Source of the DNA: Pseudomonas fluorescens
Lineage (GTDB): Bacteria > Pseudomonadota > Gammaproteobacteria > Pseudomonadales > Pseudomonadaceae
Direction: 5' to 3'
NCBI RefSeq assembly: GCF_003732425.1
Contig: NZ_MOBX01000001.1
Location: 240,253-304,252, forward strand
Length of the DNA: 64,000 bases
Shown: positions 27,771 through 37,924 of the stretch, piece by piece
Layout of the letters: each line of letters starts with the position of its first letter
Numbering within the stretch: position 1 is the first letter of the stretch
Translations under genes and position numbers: made by a program
The notes under the pieces: generated by a model
Databases searched by the model: none
What the model was told of the DNA's origin: nothing
Seen by the model: the letters and a program-made list of their open reading frames with translations, nothing else

Positions 27771-27884
27771 CGCCCTACATCTCCCTACTTGAAAGTCTGT
27801 AGTTTGAACCAAGCTGACCGGAAGGTCACTCGATTAGCGCAATAAAAGCGAAGATATTCTTGGAAAAGCAGCCTAAATAACGCA

Positions 27885-27914
27885 AAAACCGCCCAGATGA
27901 GGGCGGTTCTGCTT
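27885..27914 (-). terminator. terminator of katA
   Basis: On the minus strand AACCGCCC, TCATCT, GGGCGGTT, TTTGCG follows the katA stop codon by about ten bases. Confidence 0.8.
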
Positions 27915-27919
27915 CTCGT

Positions 27920-29374
27920 TTAGACTTCGTTAAGCTGTACGTTGAGCAGCTTTGCGATTGCTTCTCCATACGCCGGATCGGCTTTGTAGAAATGCTGCAA
28001 TTGACGATCAACCACATCTGGCGAAACATCGCTCATGGCGCCGGCGATATTGCTGACCAGCAAGGCTTTTTGCTCGTCGCTCATCAGGCGGAACAACGCA
28101 CCGGCGTGACTGTAGTAATCGGTATCTTCGCGATGATCGTAGCGATCGGCAGCACCGCTCAAGGCCAGCGCAGGTTCAGCGTAACGCGGAGCTTGCTTCG
28201 GCGCTTCGGTGTAGCTGTTCGGTTCGTAGTTAGGTGCTGCCCCACCGTTGCTGCCGAACGCCATCGAACCGTCACGCTGGTAGGTGTTAACCGGGCTGCG
28301 TGGAGCATTCACCGGCAGTTGCTGGTGATTGGTACCGACACGGTAGCGGTGCGCGTCGGCGTAGGCGAACACGCGGCCTTGCAGCATGCGATCCGGCGAC
28401 AGACCGACACCTGGCACCATGTTGCTTGGGCCGAACGCCGCTTGCTCGACTTCAGCGAAGTAGTTCTGTGGGTTGCGGTTCAGCTCCAGTTCACCCACTT
28501 CGATCAGCGGGAATTCTTTCTGCGACCAGGTTTTGGTGACGTCAAAAGGATTCTCGTAATGCGCCGCAGCCTGGGCTTCAGTCATGATCTGAATGCACAC
28601 GCGCCATTTCGGGAAGTCACCGCGCTCGATGGCTTCGAACAGGTCGCGCTGGGCGTAGTCTGGATCAGTCCCCGCCAACCGCGCGGCATCGGCCGGTGCC
28701 AGATTCTTGATGCCTTGCTTGGTCTTGTAGTGCCATTTCACCCAGTGACGCTCACCTTTAGCGCTGATCAGGCTATAGGTATGGCTGCCGAAGCCGTGCA
28801 TGTGACGGTAGCCGTCCGGGATGCCTCGATCGGAGAACAGAATGGTGACCTGGTGCAACGCCTCAGGCGAGTGCGACCAGAAGTCCCAAATCATCTGCGC
28901 GCTTTTCAGGTTGCTTTGCGGCAGGCGTTTTTGCGTGTGGATAAAATCAGGAAACTTCAGTGGATCGCGAATGAAGAACACTGGCGTGTTGTTGCCAACG
29001 ATGTCCCAGTTACCTTCTTCGGTATAGAACTTCAGAGCGAAGCCGCGCGGATCACGTTCAGTGTCGGCCGAACCGCGTTCGCCACCTACGGTTGAAAAAC
29101 GCAAGAACGTTGGCGTTTGTTTGCCGACAGCTTCGAACAGCTTGGCACTGGTGTACTCAGTGATGTCGCGAGTGACAGTGAAAGTGCCATAAGCACCCGA
29201 GCCTTTAGCGTGTACTCGGCGCTCAGGGATGTTTTCACGGTTGAAATGGGCAAGCTTTTCGATCAGGTGAAAATCGTCGAGCAGCAGTGGGCCACGCGGG
29301 CCGGCGGAGCGAGAATTCTGGTTATCAGCGACAGGTGCGCCACTGGCGGTCGTAAGCGTTTTGATCTGGCTCAT
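27920..29374 (-). CDS. katA: monofunctional heme catalase KatA
   Basis: A 484-residue small-subunit (clade 3) catalase. The active site has His55 ([12 protein letters not shown]), Asn128 ([11 protein letters not shown]) and the proximal heme ligand Tyr338 in [17 protein letters not shown]-binding residues are conserved around [19 protein letters not shown]. There is no signal peptide, so it is cytoplasmic. It decomposes hydrogen peroxide. It lies upstream of ftnA on the same strand with its own terminator. A candidate promoter and a partial OxyR-like site lie upstream (29430-29494). Confidence 0.97.
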   Translation of the reverse strand: MSQIKTLTTASGAPVADNQNSRSAGPRGPLLLDDFHLIEKLAHFNRENIPERRVHAKGSGAYGTFTVTRDITEYTSAKLFEAVGKQTPTFLRFSTVGGERGSADTERDPRGFALKFYTEEGNWDIVGNNTPVFFIRDPLKFPDFIHTQKRLPQSNLKSAQMIWDFWSHSPEALHQVTILFSDRGIPDGYRHMHGFGSHTYSLISAKGERHWVKWHYKTKQGIKNLAPADAARLAGTDPDYAQRDLFEAIERGDFPKWRVCIQIMTEAQAAAHYENPFDVTKTWSQKEFPLIEVGELELNRNPQNYFAEVEQAAFGPSNMVPGVGLSPDRMLQGRVFAYADAHRYRVGTNHQQLPVNAPRSPVNTYQRDGSMAFGSNGGAAPNYEPNSYTEAPKQAPRYAEPALALSGAADRYDHREDTDYYSHAGALFRLMSDEQKALLVSNIAGAMSDVSPDVVDRQLQHFYKADPAYGEAIAKLLNVQLNEV

Positions 29375-29429
29375 ACGGTCTTCTTCCTCTGTCAGTCTTG
29401 AAACTGCCGGCTAATCGGCTTGGTGGGAA

Positions 29430-29457
29430 GTATTAATCATCCATGTGACAGCCACAA
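29430..29457 (-). promoter_or_regulatory. candidate katA promoter
   Basis: On the minus strand TTGTGG, 16 bases, TAATAC, about 55 bases before the katA start codon. The partial OxyR-like sequence (29458-29494) adjoins the -35 box. This is based on motif match only. Confidence 0.4.
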
Positions 29458-29570
29458 ATTCATTAACTTGCATGTATCGATAGATAATTACTAATTATGC
29501 TTCCCGGCACATAGTGCCAACAGATACATGTCAGAAGCTTGTATGAACAGCGCATTTTATTGCGCGCACA

Positions 29571-29600
29571 AAAAACCGGGCACTAGGCCCGGTTCTTTGT
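29571..29600 (-). terminator. terminator of the alpha operon
   Basis: On the minus strand AACCGGGC, CTAGT, GCCCGGTT, TTTTGTG, 15 bases after the rplQ stop. Confidence 0.85.
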
Positions 29601-29614
29601 TTCAGACTGACGTC

Positions 29615-30001
29615 TTACTCGGCGGATACAGCTTCGCCAGCAGTAGCACGATCAACCAACTCGACGTACGCCATAGGCGCGTTGTCGCCAGCGCGGAAAC
29701 CGCACTTGAGGATGCGCAGGTAGCCACCCTCACGGGTAGCGTAACGCTTGCCCAGGTCGTTGAAGAGCTTACCAACGATAGCTTTCGAACGAGTACGGTC
29801 GAAAGCCAGACGGCGGTTAGCCAGGCTGTCTGTCTTGGCCAGAGTGATCAGCGGCTCGGCAACGCGGCGCAGTTCTTTGGCTTTTGGCAGAGTAGTTTTG
29901 ATCAGCTCGTGCTCGAACAGCGACACCGCCATGTTTTGGAACATGGCCTTGCGGTGCGAGCTGGTGCGGCTCAGGTGACGACCACTTTTACGATGACGCA
30001 T
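29615..30001 (-). CDS. rplQ: 50S ribosomal protein L17
   Basis: A 128-residue L17, starting [19 protein letters not shown] as in all gammaproteobacteria. It sits near the peptide exit tunnel of the large subunit. It is the last gene of the alpha operon, 42 bases after rpoA, and is followed by a strong terminator. The C-terminal tail ([13 protein letters not shown]) is slightly longer than in E. coli. Confidence 0.98.
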
Positions 30002-30043
30002 GGTTCATTCCTTACCAAACACTACGTTCGGTGATTACGACGA

Positions 30044-31045
30044 TCAGGCAGTCGCCTTGTCGTCCTTCTTAAGACTTGCAGGCGGCCAGTTGTCGAGGCG
30101 CATGCCGAGGGACAGACCGCGGGAGGCCAGAACGTCCTTGATTTCAGTCAAGGATTTCTTGCCCAGGTTCGGAGTCTTCAACAGCTCTACTTCGGTACGC
30201 TGAATCAGGTCACCGATGTAGTAGATGTTTTCCGCCTTAAGGCAGTTAGCCGAACGTACAGTCAGTTCCAGATCGTCAACCGGGCGAAGCAGGATCGGAT
30301 CGATCTCGTCTTCCTGCTCGACAACCACTGGCTCACTGTCACCTTTGAGGTCGACGAACGCAGCCAACTGCTGTTGCAGGATGGTTGCAGCGCGGCGGAT
30401 AGCCTCTTCAGGATCCAGAGTACCGTTGGTTTCCAGATCAATAACCAGCTTGTCCAGGTTGGTACGCTGCTCGACACGGGCGTTTTCCACCACGTATGCG
30501 ATACGGCGAACCGGGCTGAACGAAGAGTCAAGCTGCAAGCGACCGATGCTGCGGCTTTCGTCTTCATCGCTCTGACGCGAGTCGGCTGGTTCATAACCAC
30601 GACCACGAGCTACGGTGAGCTTCATGTTCAGGGCGCCGTTAGACGCCAGGTTAGCGATTACGTGATCGGGATTAACGATCTCGACATCATGATCCAGCTG
30701 AATATCGGCAGCGGTAACCACCCCCGAACCCTTCTTCGACAAGGTCAGCGTAACTTCGTCACGACCGTGCAGCTTGATGGCCAGACCTTTAAGGTTCAAC
30801 AGGATTTCAATTACGTCTTCCTGTACACCTTCGATGGCGCTGTACTCGTGGAGCACACCGTCAATCTCGGCCTCGACTACTGCGCAGCCGGGCATTGAGG
30901 ACAACAGGATGCGTCGCAGCGCGTTGCCCAGGGTGTGGCCAAAACCACGCTCGAGAGGCTCGAGAGTGATCTTGGCGCGGGTTGGACTGACAACCTGCAC
31001 ATCAATGTGGCGGGGTGTCAGGAACTCATTTACCGAAATCTGCAT
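30044..31045 (-). CDS. rpoA: RNA polymerase alpha subunit
   Basis: A 333-residue alpha subunit. The N-terminal assembly domain (about 1-235, with [20 protein letters not shown]) dimerises and binds beta and beta'. A linker leads to the C-terminal domain (about 250-325, [19 protein letters not shown]) that contacts UP elements and activators. Length and layout are as in P. aeruginosa. It lies between rpsD and rplQ in the alpha operon, where expression is expected to depend on the rpsM promoter. Confidence 0.98.
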   Translation of the reverse strand: MQISVNEFLTPRHIDVQVVSPTRAKITLEPLERGFGHTLGNALRRILLSSMPGCAVVEAEIDGVLHEYSAIEGVQEDVIEILLNLKGLAIKLHGRDEVTLTLSKKGSGVVTAADIQLDHDVEIVNPDHVIANLASNGALNMKLTVARGRGYEPADSRQSDEDESRSIGRLQLDSSFSPVRRIAYVVENARVEQRTNLDKLVIDLETNGTLDPEEAIRRAATILQQQLAAFVDLKGDSEPVVVEQEDEIDPILLRPVDDLELTVRSANCLKAENIYYIGDLIQRTEVELLKTPNLGKKSLTEIKDVLASRGLSLGMRLDNWPPASLKKDDKATA

Positions 31046-31067
31046 GGATGCACCTATTTTCTAGCCC

Positions 31068-31688
31068 TTACTTGGAGTAGAGCTCGACAATCAGGCTTTC
31101 GTTGATGTCGGCGGACAGATCACTGCGAGCAGGAACGTTCTTGAAAACGCCCGACTTCTTCTCAGTGTCTACTTCTACCCATTCTACGCGGCCACGTTGG
31201 GCACACAGATCGAGAGCTTGGACAATGCGAAGTTGGTTTTTTGCTTTCTCGCGAACTGCAACCACGTCACCAGCACGAACCTGATACGACGGAACGTTTA
31301 CGGTCTGACCGTTAACGCTGATCGACTTGTGCGATACCAGCTGACGGGATTCGGCACGAGTCGAACCAAAGCCCATACGGTATACAACGTTGTCCAGACG
31401 GCATTCGAGCAGTTGCAGCAGGTTTTCACCGGTTGCACCTTTCTTGCCAGCAGCTTCTTTGTAGTAGCCGCTGAACTGACGCTCGAGAACGCCGTAGATA
31501 CGACGGACCTTCTGCTTTTCACGCAGTTGGGTGCCGTAATCGGACTGGCGACCGCGGCGTTGGCCGTGGATACCAGGTGCTGCTTCAATGTTGCACTTCG
31601 ATTCGATCGCGCGCACGCCGCTCTTCAGGAAGAGATCGGTGCCTTCGCGACGAGCGAGTTTGCATTTTGGACCAATGTAACGAGCCAT
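31068..31688 (-). CDS. rpsD: 30S ribosomal protein S4
   Basis: A 206-residue S4 ([20 protein letters not shown]) with the S4 RNA-binding domain at about 96-155 ([20 protein letters not shown]). It nucleates assembly of the small-subunit body. In E. coli S4 also represses its own operon by binding a pseudoknot in the rpsM leader; the leader here (32484-32535) is shorter and that control is not proven. It follows rpsK by 18 bases. Confidence 0.98.
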   Translation of the reverse strand: MARYIGPKCKLARREGTDLFLKSGVRAIESKCNIEAAPGIHGQRRGRQSDYGTQLREKQKVRRIYGVLERQFSGYYKEAAGKKGATGENLLQLLECRLDNVVYRMGFGSTRAESRQLVSHKSISVNGQTVNVPSYQVRAGDVVAVREKAKNQLRIVQALDLCAQRGRVEWVEVDTEKKSGVFKNVPARSDLSADINESLIVELYSK

Positions 31689-31706
31689 TCTTTACAATCT
31701 CCTGGA

Positions 31707-32096
31707 TTACACGCGGCGCTTCTTCGGCGGACGGCACCCGTTGTGCGGGATTGGCGTCACGTCGGTGATGCTGGCGATCTTGTAGCCACAGCCGTTCAAA
31801 GCGCGGACTGCGGATTCACGACCTGGACCTGGACCCTTGACGTTAACGTCGAGGTTTTTCAGGCCGTATTCCAGCGCAGCTTGACCAGCACGTTCAGCAG
31901 CTACTTGAGCAGCAAACGGGGTGGACTTGCGGGAACCGCGGAAACCCGAACCACCGGAGGTAGCCCAGGAAAGAGCGTTACCTTGACGGTCGGTAATGGT
32001 CACGATGGTGTTGTTAAAAGATGCATGGATGTGGGCGATGCCATCAACCACTGTCTTTTTAACTTTTTTACGAGGACGAGCAGCAGGTTTTGCCAT
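31707..32096 (-). CDS. rpsK: 30S ribosomal protein S11
   Basis: A 129-residue S11 with a basic N-terminal tail ([20 protein letters not shown]) and the conserved ending [19 protein letters not shown]. It binds the platform of the small subunit next to the mRNA exit. It lies between rpsM and rpsD in the alpha operon. Confidence 0.98.
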   Translation of the reverse strand: MAKPAARPRKKVKKTVVDGIAHIHASFNNTIVTITDRQGNALSWATSGGSGFRGSRKSTPFAAQVAAERAGQAALEYGLKNLDVNVKGPGPGRESAVRALNGCGYKIASITDVTPIPHNGCRPPKKRRV

Positions 32097-32126
32097 GATT
32101 AAATTCCTGTCGATTCGCTGGGGCGA

Positions 32127-32483
32127 TTACTTGCGGATCGGCTTACGCGGACCTTTACGGGTACGCGCGTTGGTCTTGGTACGCTGACCGCGTACTGGCA
32201 GACCACGACGATGACGCAGACCGCGATAGCAACCGAGGTCCATCAAGCGCTTGATTTTCATGTTGATTTCGCGACGCAGGTCACCTTCAGTGGTGAACTT
32301 CGCCACTTCGCCACGCAGCTGTTCAATTTGCTCGTCGCTCAGATCTTTGATCTTTGCTGCTGGGTTTACCCCAGTCACTGCACAGATCTTCTGTGCAGTA
32401 GTGCGACCAACACCATAGATGTAGGTCAGCGAGATAACAGTATGCTTGTTATCTGGAATGTTAACGCCTGCAATACGGGCCAT
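32127..32483 (-). CDS. rpsM: 30S ribosomal protein S13
   Basis: A 118-residue S13 ([19 protein letters not shown]) with the basic C-terminal tail [18 protein letters not shown] that reaches the P-site tRNA. It is the first gene of the alpha operon. A good promoter lies about 60 bases upstream (32543-32571), so the operon can be transcribed separately from spc. Confidence 0.98.
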   Translation of the reverse strand: MARIAGVNIPDNKHTVISLTYIYGVGRTTAQKICAVTGVNPAAKIKDLSDEQIEQLRGEVAKFTTEGDLRREINMKIKRLMDLGCYRGLRHRRGLPVRGQRTKTNARTRKGPRKPIRK

Positions 32484-32542
32484 TCAGTGGGACTCCAATT
32501 GACAGCTACCTACGCCCCGGAAGCCAAGAAATAGGGCGCGAG

Positions 32543-32571
32543 ATAATATCGCTGTAATAACAAATAATCAA
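32543..32571 (-). promoter_or_regulatory. alpha-operon promoter
   Basis: On the minus strand TTGATT, 17 bases, TATTAT, close to sigma70 consensus. The -35 box directly follows the stem of the hairpin at 32572-32598. Confidence 0.75.
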
Positions 32572-32598
32572 CCCGGTAGCGCACTAGCTACCGGGCTT
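32572..32598 (-). terminator. spc-operon terminator hairpin
   Basis: On the minus strand CCCGGTAGC, TAGTGC, GCTACCGGG, then TTGATTATTTGTTATT. The T-rich tail follows the stem, 15 bases after rpmJ. The same tail carries the alpha-operon -35 box, so termination is probably partial. Confidence 0.65.
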
Positions 32599-32613
32599 GA
32601 AGCACAATCACAC

Positions 32614-32730
32614 TCAGCCTTGGCGCTGTTTGTGACGCGGTTCCGCGCTGCAAATTACTCGAACAACACCTTCGCGGCGAATAATCTTGCAGTTACGGCA
32701 CAGCTTTTTCACCGATGCACGAACTTTCAT
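32614..32730 (-). CDS. rpmJ: 50S ribosomal protein L36 (zinc-binding form)
   Basis: A 38-residue protein: [15 protein letters not shown] ... [12 protein letters not shown]. Cys11, Cys14, Cys27 and His33 form the zinc ribbon, so this is the C+ form and not the zinc-independent paralogue. It ends the spc operon, 27 bases after secY. It belongs to the 50S subunit near the peptidyl-transferase centre. Confidence 0.97.
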
Positions 32731-32757
32731 CACCAACTCCTCGAACCTTATGGGTAC

Positions 32758-34086
32758 TCAGCGCAACATGCCGCTGCCGTAACCCTTCAGGTTGGCTTTC
32801 TTCATCAGGGATTCGTACTGGTGCGAAACGAGGTGCGATTGTACTTGGGACATGAAGTCCATCACAACCACGACCACGATCAGCAACGAGGTCCCGCCAA
32901 GGTAGAACGGAACGTTTGCTGCAACCACCAGGAACTGGGGCAACAGGCACACGGCCGTCATGTAAAGAGCACCGAACATGGTCAAGCGGGTCAGAACGCC
33001 ATCAATGTAGCGCGCAGACTGCTCACCTGGACGGATGCCCGGAATAAAGGCACCGGACTTCTTCAGGTTTTCCGCTACGTCTTTCGGATTGAACATCAAC
33101 GCCGTATAGAAGAAGCAGAAGAAAATAATCCCTGCACTAAACAGCAGAATATTCAACGGCTGACCAGGAGCGATCGACTGCGAGATGTCCTGCAACCAGC
33201 CCATACCTTCAGACTGACCGAACCAGGCACCCAACGAAGCCGGGAACAGCAAAATGCTGCTCGCGAAAATAGCCGGAATAACACCGGCCATGTTCACCTT
33301 CAACGGTAAGTGGCTAGTCTGCGCAGCAAAAACCTTGCGGCCCTGCTGACGCTTGGCGTAGTGAACAGCGATACGACGCTGACCACGCTCAATGAACACC
33401 ACGAAACCGATAATCGCTACTGCCAGCAAACCGATGGCAACCAAGGCGAAGATGTTGATATCACCCTGACGCGCAGACTCGAAAGACTGCCCGATTGCTC
33501 TCGGAAGACCGGCGACGATACCCGAAAAAATCAACATCGAGATACCGTTGCCTACACCACGCTCAGTAATCTGCTCACCCAGCCACATCATGAACATCGC
33601 ACCAGCCACAAACGTGGATACCGCGACGAAATGGAAGCCAAAGTCACCAGTGAACGCAACGCCCTGCCCCGCCAGACCTATGGACATGCCAATAGCCTGA
33701 ACGAGAGCGAGGACGACGGTGCCGTAGCGGGTGTACTGGCTGATCTTGCGACGGCCAGCTTCACCTTCCTTCTTCAACTGCTCCAGCTGCGGGCTGACGG
33801 CGGTCATCAGTTGCATGATGATCGATGCCGAAATGTACGGCATGATCCCCAGTGCAAAGATGCTCATCCGTTCCAGCGCGCCGCCGGAGAACATGTTGAA
33901 CAAGCTAAGAATGGTCCCCTCATTCTGTCGAAACAGGTCTGCGAGTCGGTCCGGGTTGATACCTGGAACCGGGATGTGTGCGCCTATTCGGTAGACGATA
34001 ATCGCCAGGAACAGAAAACGCAGACGAGCCCAGAGTTCAGACATACCGCCTTTGCCGAGCGCAGAGAGAGCACCTTGCTTAGCCAT
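32758..34086 (-). CDS. secY: preprotein translocase subunit SecY
   Basis: A 442-residue polytopic protein with ten membrane helices, starting [20 protein letters not shown]. Its characteristic helix 2a/plug region includes [20 protein letters not shown]. With SecE (59488-59856) and SecG it forms the protein-conducting channel in the inner membrane. It follows rplO with no gap and precedes rpmJ, the standard spc order. Confidence 0.98.
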   Translation of the reverse strand: MAKQGALSALGKGGMSELWARLRFLFLAIIVYRIGAHIPVPGINPDRLADLFRQNEGTILSLFNMFSGGALERMSIFALGIMPYISASIIMQLMTAVSPQLEQLKKEGEAGRRKISQYTRYGTVVLALVQAIGMSIGLAGQGVAFTGDFGFHFVAVSTFVAGAMFMMWLGEQITERGVGNGISMLIFSGIVAGLPRAIGQSFESARQGDINIFALVAIGLLAVAIIGFVVFIERGQRRIAVHYAKRQQGRKVFAAQTSHLPLKVNMAGVIPAIFASSILLFPASLGAWFGQSEGMGWLQDISQSIAPGQPLNILLFSAGIIFFCFFYTALMFNPKDVAENLKKSGAFIPGIRPGEQSARYIDGVLTRLTMFGALYMTAVCLLPQFLVVAANVPFYLGGTSLLIVVVVVMDFMSQVQSHLVSHQYESLMKKANLKGYGSGMLR

Positions 34087-34524
34087 TTATTCCTCGAACT
34101 TGCCGCCAGCTGCTTCGATAGCCGCACGCGCACCTTTGGTGGCGCCGATTCCCTTGCCGATAGTGACAGCGCGAGTCACTTCACCGGACAGCATGATTTT
34201 CACACGCTGTACGTTGACGTTGATCACGTTGGCATCTTTCAGGGACTGCACGGTGACGATGTCGCCTTCCACTTTAGCCAGCTCGGACAAACGCACTTCT
34301 GCGCGATCCATGGCTTTCAGGGAAACGAAACCGAACTTCGGCAGGCGACGATGCAGCGGCTGTTGGCCGCCTTCAAAGCCTGGAGCAATGGTGCCACCGG
34401 AGCGGGAGGTCTGACCTTTGTGACCACGGCCACCAGTCTTACCCAAACCGCTACCGATACCACGGCCCGGACGATGCTTTTCGCGACGGGAACCCGGCGC
34501 TGGACTCAGATCATTGAGTTTCAT
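34087..34524 (-). CDS. rplO: 50S ribosomal protein L15
   Basis: A 145-residue L15 with the Gly/Arg-rich N-terminal extension ([20 protein letters not shown]) that penetrates 23S rRNA. It follows rpmD by three bases and abuts secY directly. Confidence 0.98.
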   Translation of the reverse strand: MKLNDLSPAPGSRREKHRPGRGIGSGLGKTGGRGHKGQTSRSGGTIAPGFEGGQQPLHRRLPKFGFVSLKAMDRAEVRLSELAKVEGDIVTVQSLKDANVINVNVQRVKIMLSGEVTRAVTIGKGIGATKGARAAIEAAGGKFEE

Positions 34525-34527
34525 CGA

Positions 34528-34704
34528 TTAACCCTCGACACGCAGCATGTAGTAAGCCTTGTTGATCATCCCGCGATTCTCGGGAGTATCCTGGACTTCT
34601 ACAGTGTGACCGATGCGACGCAGACCCAGACCCTTAACGCACAGTTTGTGGTTAGGGATGCGGCCGGTCATGCTTTTGATCAGCGTTACTTTAACGGTAG
34701 CCAT
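34528..34704 (-). CDS. rpmD: 50S ribosomal protein L30
   Basis: A 58-residue protein: [20 protein letters not shown] ... YYMLRVEG. It lies between rpsE and rplO with two- to three-base gaps on both sides. It was assigned by direct translation of this gap. Confidence 0.97.
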
Positions 34705-34706
34705 GA

Positions 34707-35207
34707 TCAGAAGATCTCCTTGACGCTTTTGCCACGCTTGGCGGCAATGGATTCAGGAGACTGCATAGCTTTCAAACCTTTGAAAGTGGCGTGAACCACG
34801 TTTACCGGGTTAGTCGAGCCATAGCACTTGGCCAGAACGTTCTGAACGCCAGCAACTTCGAGGACAGCACGCATAGCGCCGCCAGCGATGATACCGGTAC
34901 CTTCAGAAGCAGGCTGCATGTACACCTTCGAAGCGCCGTGAGCGGACTTCATTGCGTACTGCAGAGTGGTGCCGTTCAGATCAACTTGGATCATGTTGCG
35001 GCGAGCAGCTTCCATTGCCTTCTGGATCGCAGCAGGCACTTCACGCGACTTGCCACGGCCGAAGCCAACACGCCCTTTACCATCACCAACCACGGTCAAC
35101 GCGGTGAAAGTGAAGATACGGCCGCCTTTAACGGTTTTGGCTACGCGGTTAACTTGAACCAGCTTCTCAATGTAGCCTTCGTCGCGCTTTTGGTCGTTAT
35201 TTGACAT
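34707..35207 (-). CDS. rpsE: 30S ribosomal protein S5
   Basis: A 166-residue S5 with the double-stranded RNA-binding-like N-terminal domain ([20 protein letters not shown]) and the C-terminal domain ending SVKEIF. It affects decoding accuracy at the 30S mRNA entry. The spectinomycin loop region looks wild type ([11 protein letters not shown]). It follows rplR by three bases. Confidence 0.98.
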
Positions 35208-35210
35208 AAC

Positions 35211-35561
35211 TTAGAACTCCAGCCCAGCTTCACGAGCAGCATCAGCCAGCGCTTTAACGCGGCCGTGGTACTTGAAGCCAGAGCGGTCGAAAGCCACTTG
35301 CGAGACGCCAGCGGCCTTAGCACGCGTAGCGACCAGCTGGCCAACCTTTGTGGCCGCGTCGATGTTGCCAGTGGCGCCATCACGCAGTTCTTTATCCAAA
35401 GTCGAGGCGCTTGCCAGGACTTTGTTGCCGTCGGCCGAGATGACCTGGGCGTAGATGTGCTGCGACGAGCGGAACACGCAGAGACGCACGACTTCGAGTT
35501 CGTGCATTTTCAGGCGTGCTTTGCGAGCGCGACGCAGTCGAGTAACTTTTTTGTCGGTCAT
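35211..35561 (-). CDS. rplR: 50S ribosomal protein L18
   Basis: A 116-residue L18 with a basic N-terminus ([19 protein letters not shown]) and a conserved end ([20 protein letters not shown]). It binds 5S rRNA together with L5. It lies between rplF and rpsE. Confidence 0.98.
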   Translation of the reverse strand: MTDKKVTRLRRARKARLKMHELEVVRLCVFRSSQHIYAQVISADGNKVLASASTLDKELRDGATGNIDAATKVGQLVATRAKAAGVSQVAFDRSGFKYHGRVKALADAAREAGLEF

Positions 35562-35571
35562 TTGCTATGCC

Positions 35572-36105
35572 CTACTTCTTCTTGGCTTCTTTACGACGGA
35601 CGACTTCGTCCGCGTAGCGCACACCTTTGCCTTTGTATGGCTCTGGTGGACGGAAGTCGCGGATCTCAGCGGCCACTTGACCTACCAGCTGCTTGTCGAT
35701 GCCCTTGATCAGGATATCGGTCTGGCTAGGAGTCTCAGCGGTGATGCCTTCCGGCAGTTCGTAATCCACTGGGTGCGAGAAGCCAAGGGCCAGGTTCAGA
35801 ACCGTGCCTTTTGCTTGCGCCTTGTAACCAACACCGACCAGCTGGAGCTTACGCTCGAAGCCTTGGCTTACGCCTTGGACCATGTTGTTTACCAACGCAC
35901 GCGTGGTACCGGCCATTGCGCGAGTTTGTTGATCGCCATTGCGAGCAGCGAAACGCAGCTCACCAGCTTCTTCAACGATCTCAACGGACGAATGGATGTT
36001 CAGTTCAAGAGTACCCTTGGCACCCTTCACCGAAAGCTGTTGGCCTGCGAATTTTACTTCGACACCGGCTGGCAGCTTAACGGGGTTCTTAGCGACGCGA
36101 GACAT
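35572..36105 (-). CDS. rplF: 50S ribosomal protein L6
   Basis: A 177-residue L6 made of two repeated alpha/beta domains ([19 protein letters not shown] ... [16 protein letters not shown]). It binds near the factor-binding site of the 50S subunit. It follows rpsH by 12 bases. Confidence 0.98.
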   Translation of the reverse strand: MSRVAKNPVKLPAGVEVKFAGQQLSVKGAKGTLELNIHSSVEIVEEAGELRFAARNGDQQTRAMAGTTRALVNNMVQGVSQGFERKLQLVGVGYKAQAKGTVLNLALGFSHPVDYELPEGITAETPSQTDILIKGIDKQLVGQVAAEIRDFRPPEPYKGKGVRYADEVVRRKEAKKK

Positions 36106-36117
36106 GCTTATCCCCCC

Positions 36118-36510
36118 TTAGAACACAGTGCAAAGAACTTCGCCGCCGACACCGGCAGCGCGCGCAGCACGATCCGTCATCACACCTTTGTTGGTGGAGA
36201 CGATAGACACGCCAAGACCGCCACGAACTTTCGGCAGATCTTCAACGGACTTGTACTGACGCAGGCCTGGACGACTAACGCGCTTCACTTCTTCGATAAC
36301 CGGACGGCCTTCGAAGTACTTCAGCTCGATGGACAACGACGGCTTAGCGTCGGTGGTGATCTGAAAATCCGCGATGTAACCTTCGTCCTTCAGGACTTTT
36401 GCTACAGCCACCTTCAGCGTGGAAGACGGCATGCTTACGACAGACTTTTCAGCCATCTGGGCATTACGGATTCGAGTTAGCATGTCCGCTAACGGGTCCT
36501 GCATACTCAT
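36118..36510 (-). CDS. rpsH: 30S ribosomal protein S8
   Basis: A 130-residue S8 ([20 protein letters not shown] ... GEVLCTVF). It is a primary 16S binder and, in E. coli, the translational repressor of the spc operon. Unlike the other junctions in this operon, it is separated from rpsN by 209 bases that hold a perfect hairpin (36630-36659). Confidence 0.98.
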   Translation of the reverse strand: MSMQDPLADMLTRIRNAQMAEKSVVSMPSSTLKVAVAKVLKDEGYIADFQITTDAKPSLSIELKYFEGRPVIEEVKRVSRPGLRQYKSVEDLPKVRGGLGVSIVSTNKGVMTDRAARAAGVGGEVLCTVF

Positions 36511-36629
36511 GGGCTAGACGCTCCTAATACAGAAAAATTAGCCTTGCGGCTACTACTTGTCGCCGAGAACTTCCGGGCGTGAAAAACACGGGCTCAGGCG
36601 AGCCGGTCATTCTAGACACACCCCAGAAA

Positions 36630-36659
36630 TGAATCAAGCCCCAAAAGGGGCTTGATTCA
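36630..36659. promoter_or_regulatory. perfect 13-bp-stem hairpin in the rpsN-rpsH gap
   Basis: TGAATCAAGCCCC, AAAA, GGGGCTTGATTCA. No T tract follows on the transcribed (minus) strand, so it does not look like a standard terminator. It may stabilise or process the spc mRNA, or attenuate it. Its role is unknown. Confidence 0.6.
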
Positions 36660-36719
36660 GATTCAAGGCCACCGATGGTCAGGTTCTTGCGAACCCGAAC
36701 ATCGAGACTTTGACAACAA

Positions 36720-37025
36720 TTACCAGCTGGCTTTAACCAGACCTGGTACGTCACCACGCATTGCAGCTTCACGCAGCTTGTTACGGCCAAGGCCGAACTT
36801 GCGGTAAACGCCGTGCGGACGACCAGTCAGGCGGCAACGGTTACGCATGCGCGAAGCGCTTGCGTCACGTGGTTGCTTCTGCAGAGCTACGGTAGCTTCC
36901 CAACGCGCTTCTGGACTTGCGTTCAGATCAACGATGATAGCTTTCAGCGCTGCACGCTTGGTGGCGTACTTGGCAACAGTGAGCTGACGCTTCAGCTCAC
37001 GGTTTTTCATGCTCTTCTTGGCCAT
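36720..37025 (-). CDS. rpsN: 30S ribosomal protein S14 (long, zinc-free form)
   Basis: A 101-residue S14 starting [13 protein letters not shown]. It has the full-length form with no zinc ribbon (a single Cys in [12 protein letters not shown]), ending [11 protein letters not shown]. The ATG at 37025 was chosen by homology; the frame is open further upstream. It follows rplE by 13 bases and is followed by a 209-base gap. Confidence 0.98.
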
Positions 37026-37038
37026 TTTCCTACTCCAA

Positions 37039-37578
37039 TCAGTTGCGGAACGGGAATTTGAAAGCACGCAGCAGAGCGCGGCCTTCATCATCGTTCTTGG
37101 CAGTGGTGGTCAGGGTAATGTCCAGACCGCGGAGAGCATCGATCTTGTCGTAGTCGATTTCCGGGAAAATGATCTGCTCTTTCACGCCCATGCTGTAGTT
37201 ACCACGACCATCGAAGGACTTGGCATTCAGGCCGCGGAAGTCGCGAACCCGAGGCAGGGAGATCGACAGCAGACGATCCAGGAACTCGTACATACGCTCA
37301 CGGCGCAGGGTCACTTTGACGCCGATCGGCCATCCTTCACGGACTTTAAAGCCAGCGATGGATTTACGAGCGTAGGTCACAACGACTTTCTGGCCGGTGA
37401 TCTTTTCCAGGTCAGCAACAGCGTGTTCGATGACTTTTTTGTCGCCGATCGCTTCGCCCAGACCCATGTTCAGGGTGATTTTAGTAACGCGCGGAACTTC
37501 CATCACGTTCGAAAGCTTAAGTTCTTCCTTAAGTTTCGGAGCGATTTCCTTCCGGTAAATCTCTTTTAGTCGTGCCAT
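37039..37578 (-). CDS. rplE: 50S ribosomal protein L5
   Basis: A 179-residue L5 ([20 protein letters not shown] ... [11 protein letters not shown]). It binds 5S rRNA and contacts the P-site tRNA. In E. coli the S8 repressor site overlaps the start of this gene; the junction 37579-37598 is the place to look here. Confidence 0.98.
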
Positions 37579-37598
37579 GGTCTTCTACCTAGCAGTGT

Positions 37599-37913
37599 TC
37601 AAGCATCAACCGCTTTTTGGGTCGACTTGAAGACACGAATTTTCTTACCGTCTTCTACTTTGAAACCAACGCGGTCAGCCTTGTTGGTTTCGCCGTTGAA
37701 GATGGCGACGTTGGAAGCGTGCAGTGGCGCTTCTTTCTCGACGATACCGCCCTGTACGCCCGACATCGGGTTAGGCTTGGTATGGCGCTTGACCAGGTTC
37801 AGACCACCAACAACCAGACGGTTGTCAGCAAGAACCTTCAGCACCTTACCGCGCTTACCTTTGTCTTTGCCGGCGATCACGATGATCTCGTCGTCACGAC
37901 GAATCTTTTGCAT
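37599..37913 (-). CDS. rplX: 50S ribosomal protein L24
   Basis: A 104-residue L24 with the KOW motif near the N-terminus ([20 protein letters not shown]). It is an assembly initiator that binds 23S rRNA at the tunnel exit. It lies between rplN and rplE. Confidence 0.98.
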   Translation of the reverse strand: MQKIRRDDEIIVIAGKDKGKRGKVLKVLADNRLVVGGLNLVKRHTKPNPMSGVQGGIVEKEAPLHASNVAIFNGETNKADRVGFKVEDGKKIRVFKSTQKAVDA

Positions 37914-37924
37914 GTCGGATCTCC

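Noticed and set aside
33310..34794. A 494-codon plus-strand frame opposite secY, rplO and rpmD
   Set aside because: It spans several real minus-strand genes and gives low-complexity sequence with no family match that I recognise.
37579..37598. S8-binding repressor site at the rplX-rplE junction
   Set aside because: Only 20 bases are between the genes and I could not identify the conserved S8 stem by eye, so it is not listed as a feature.
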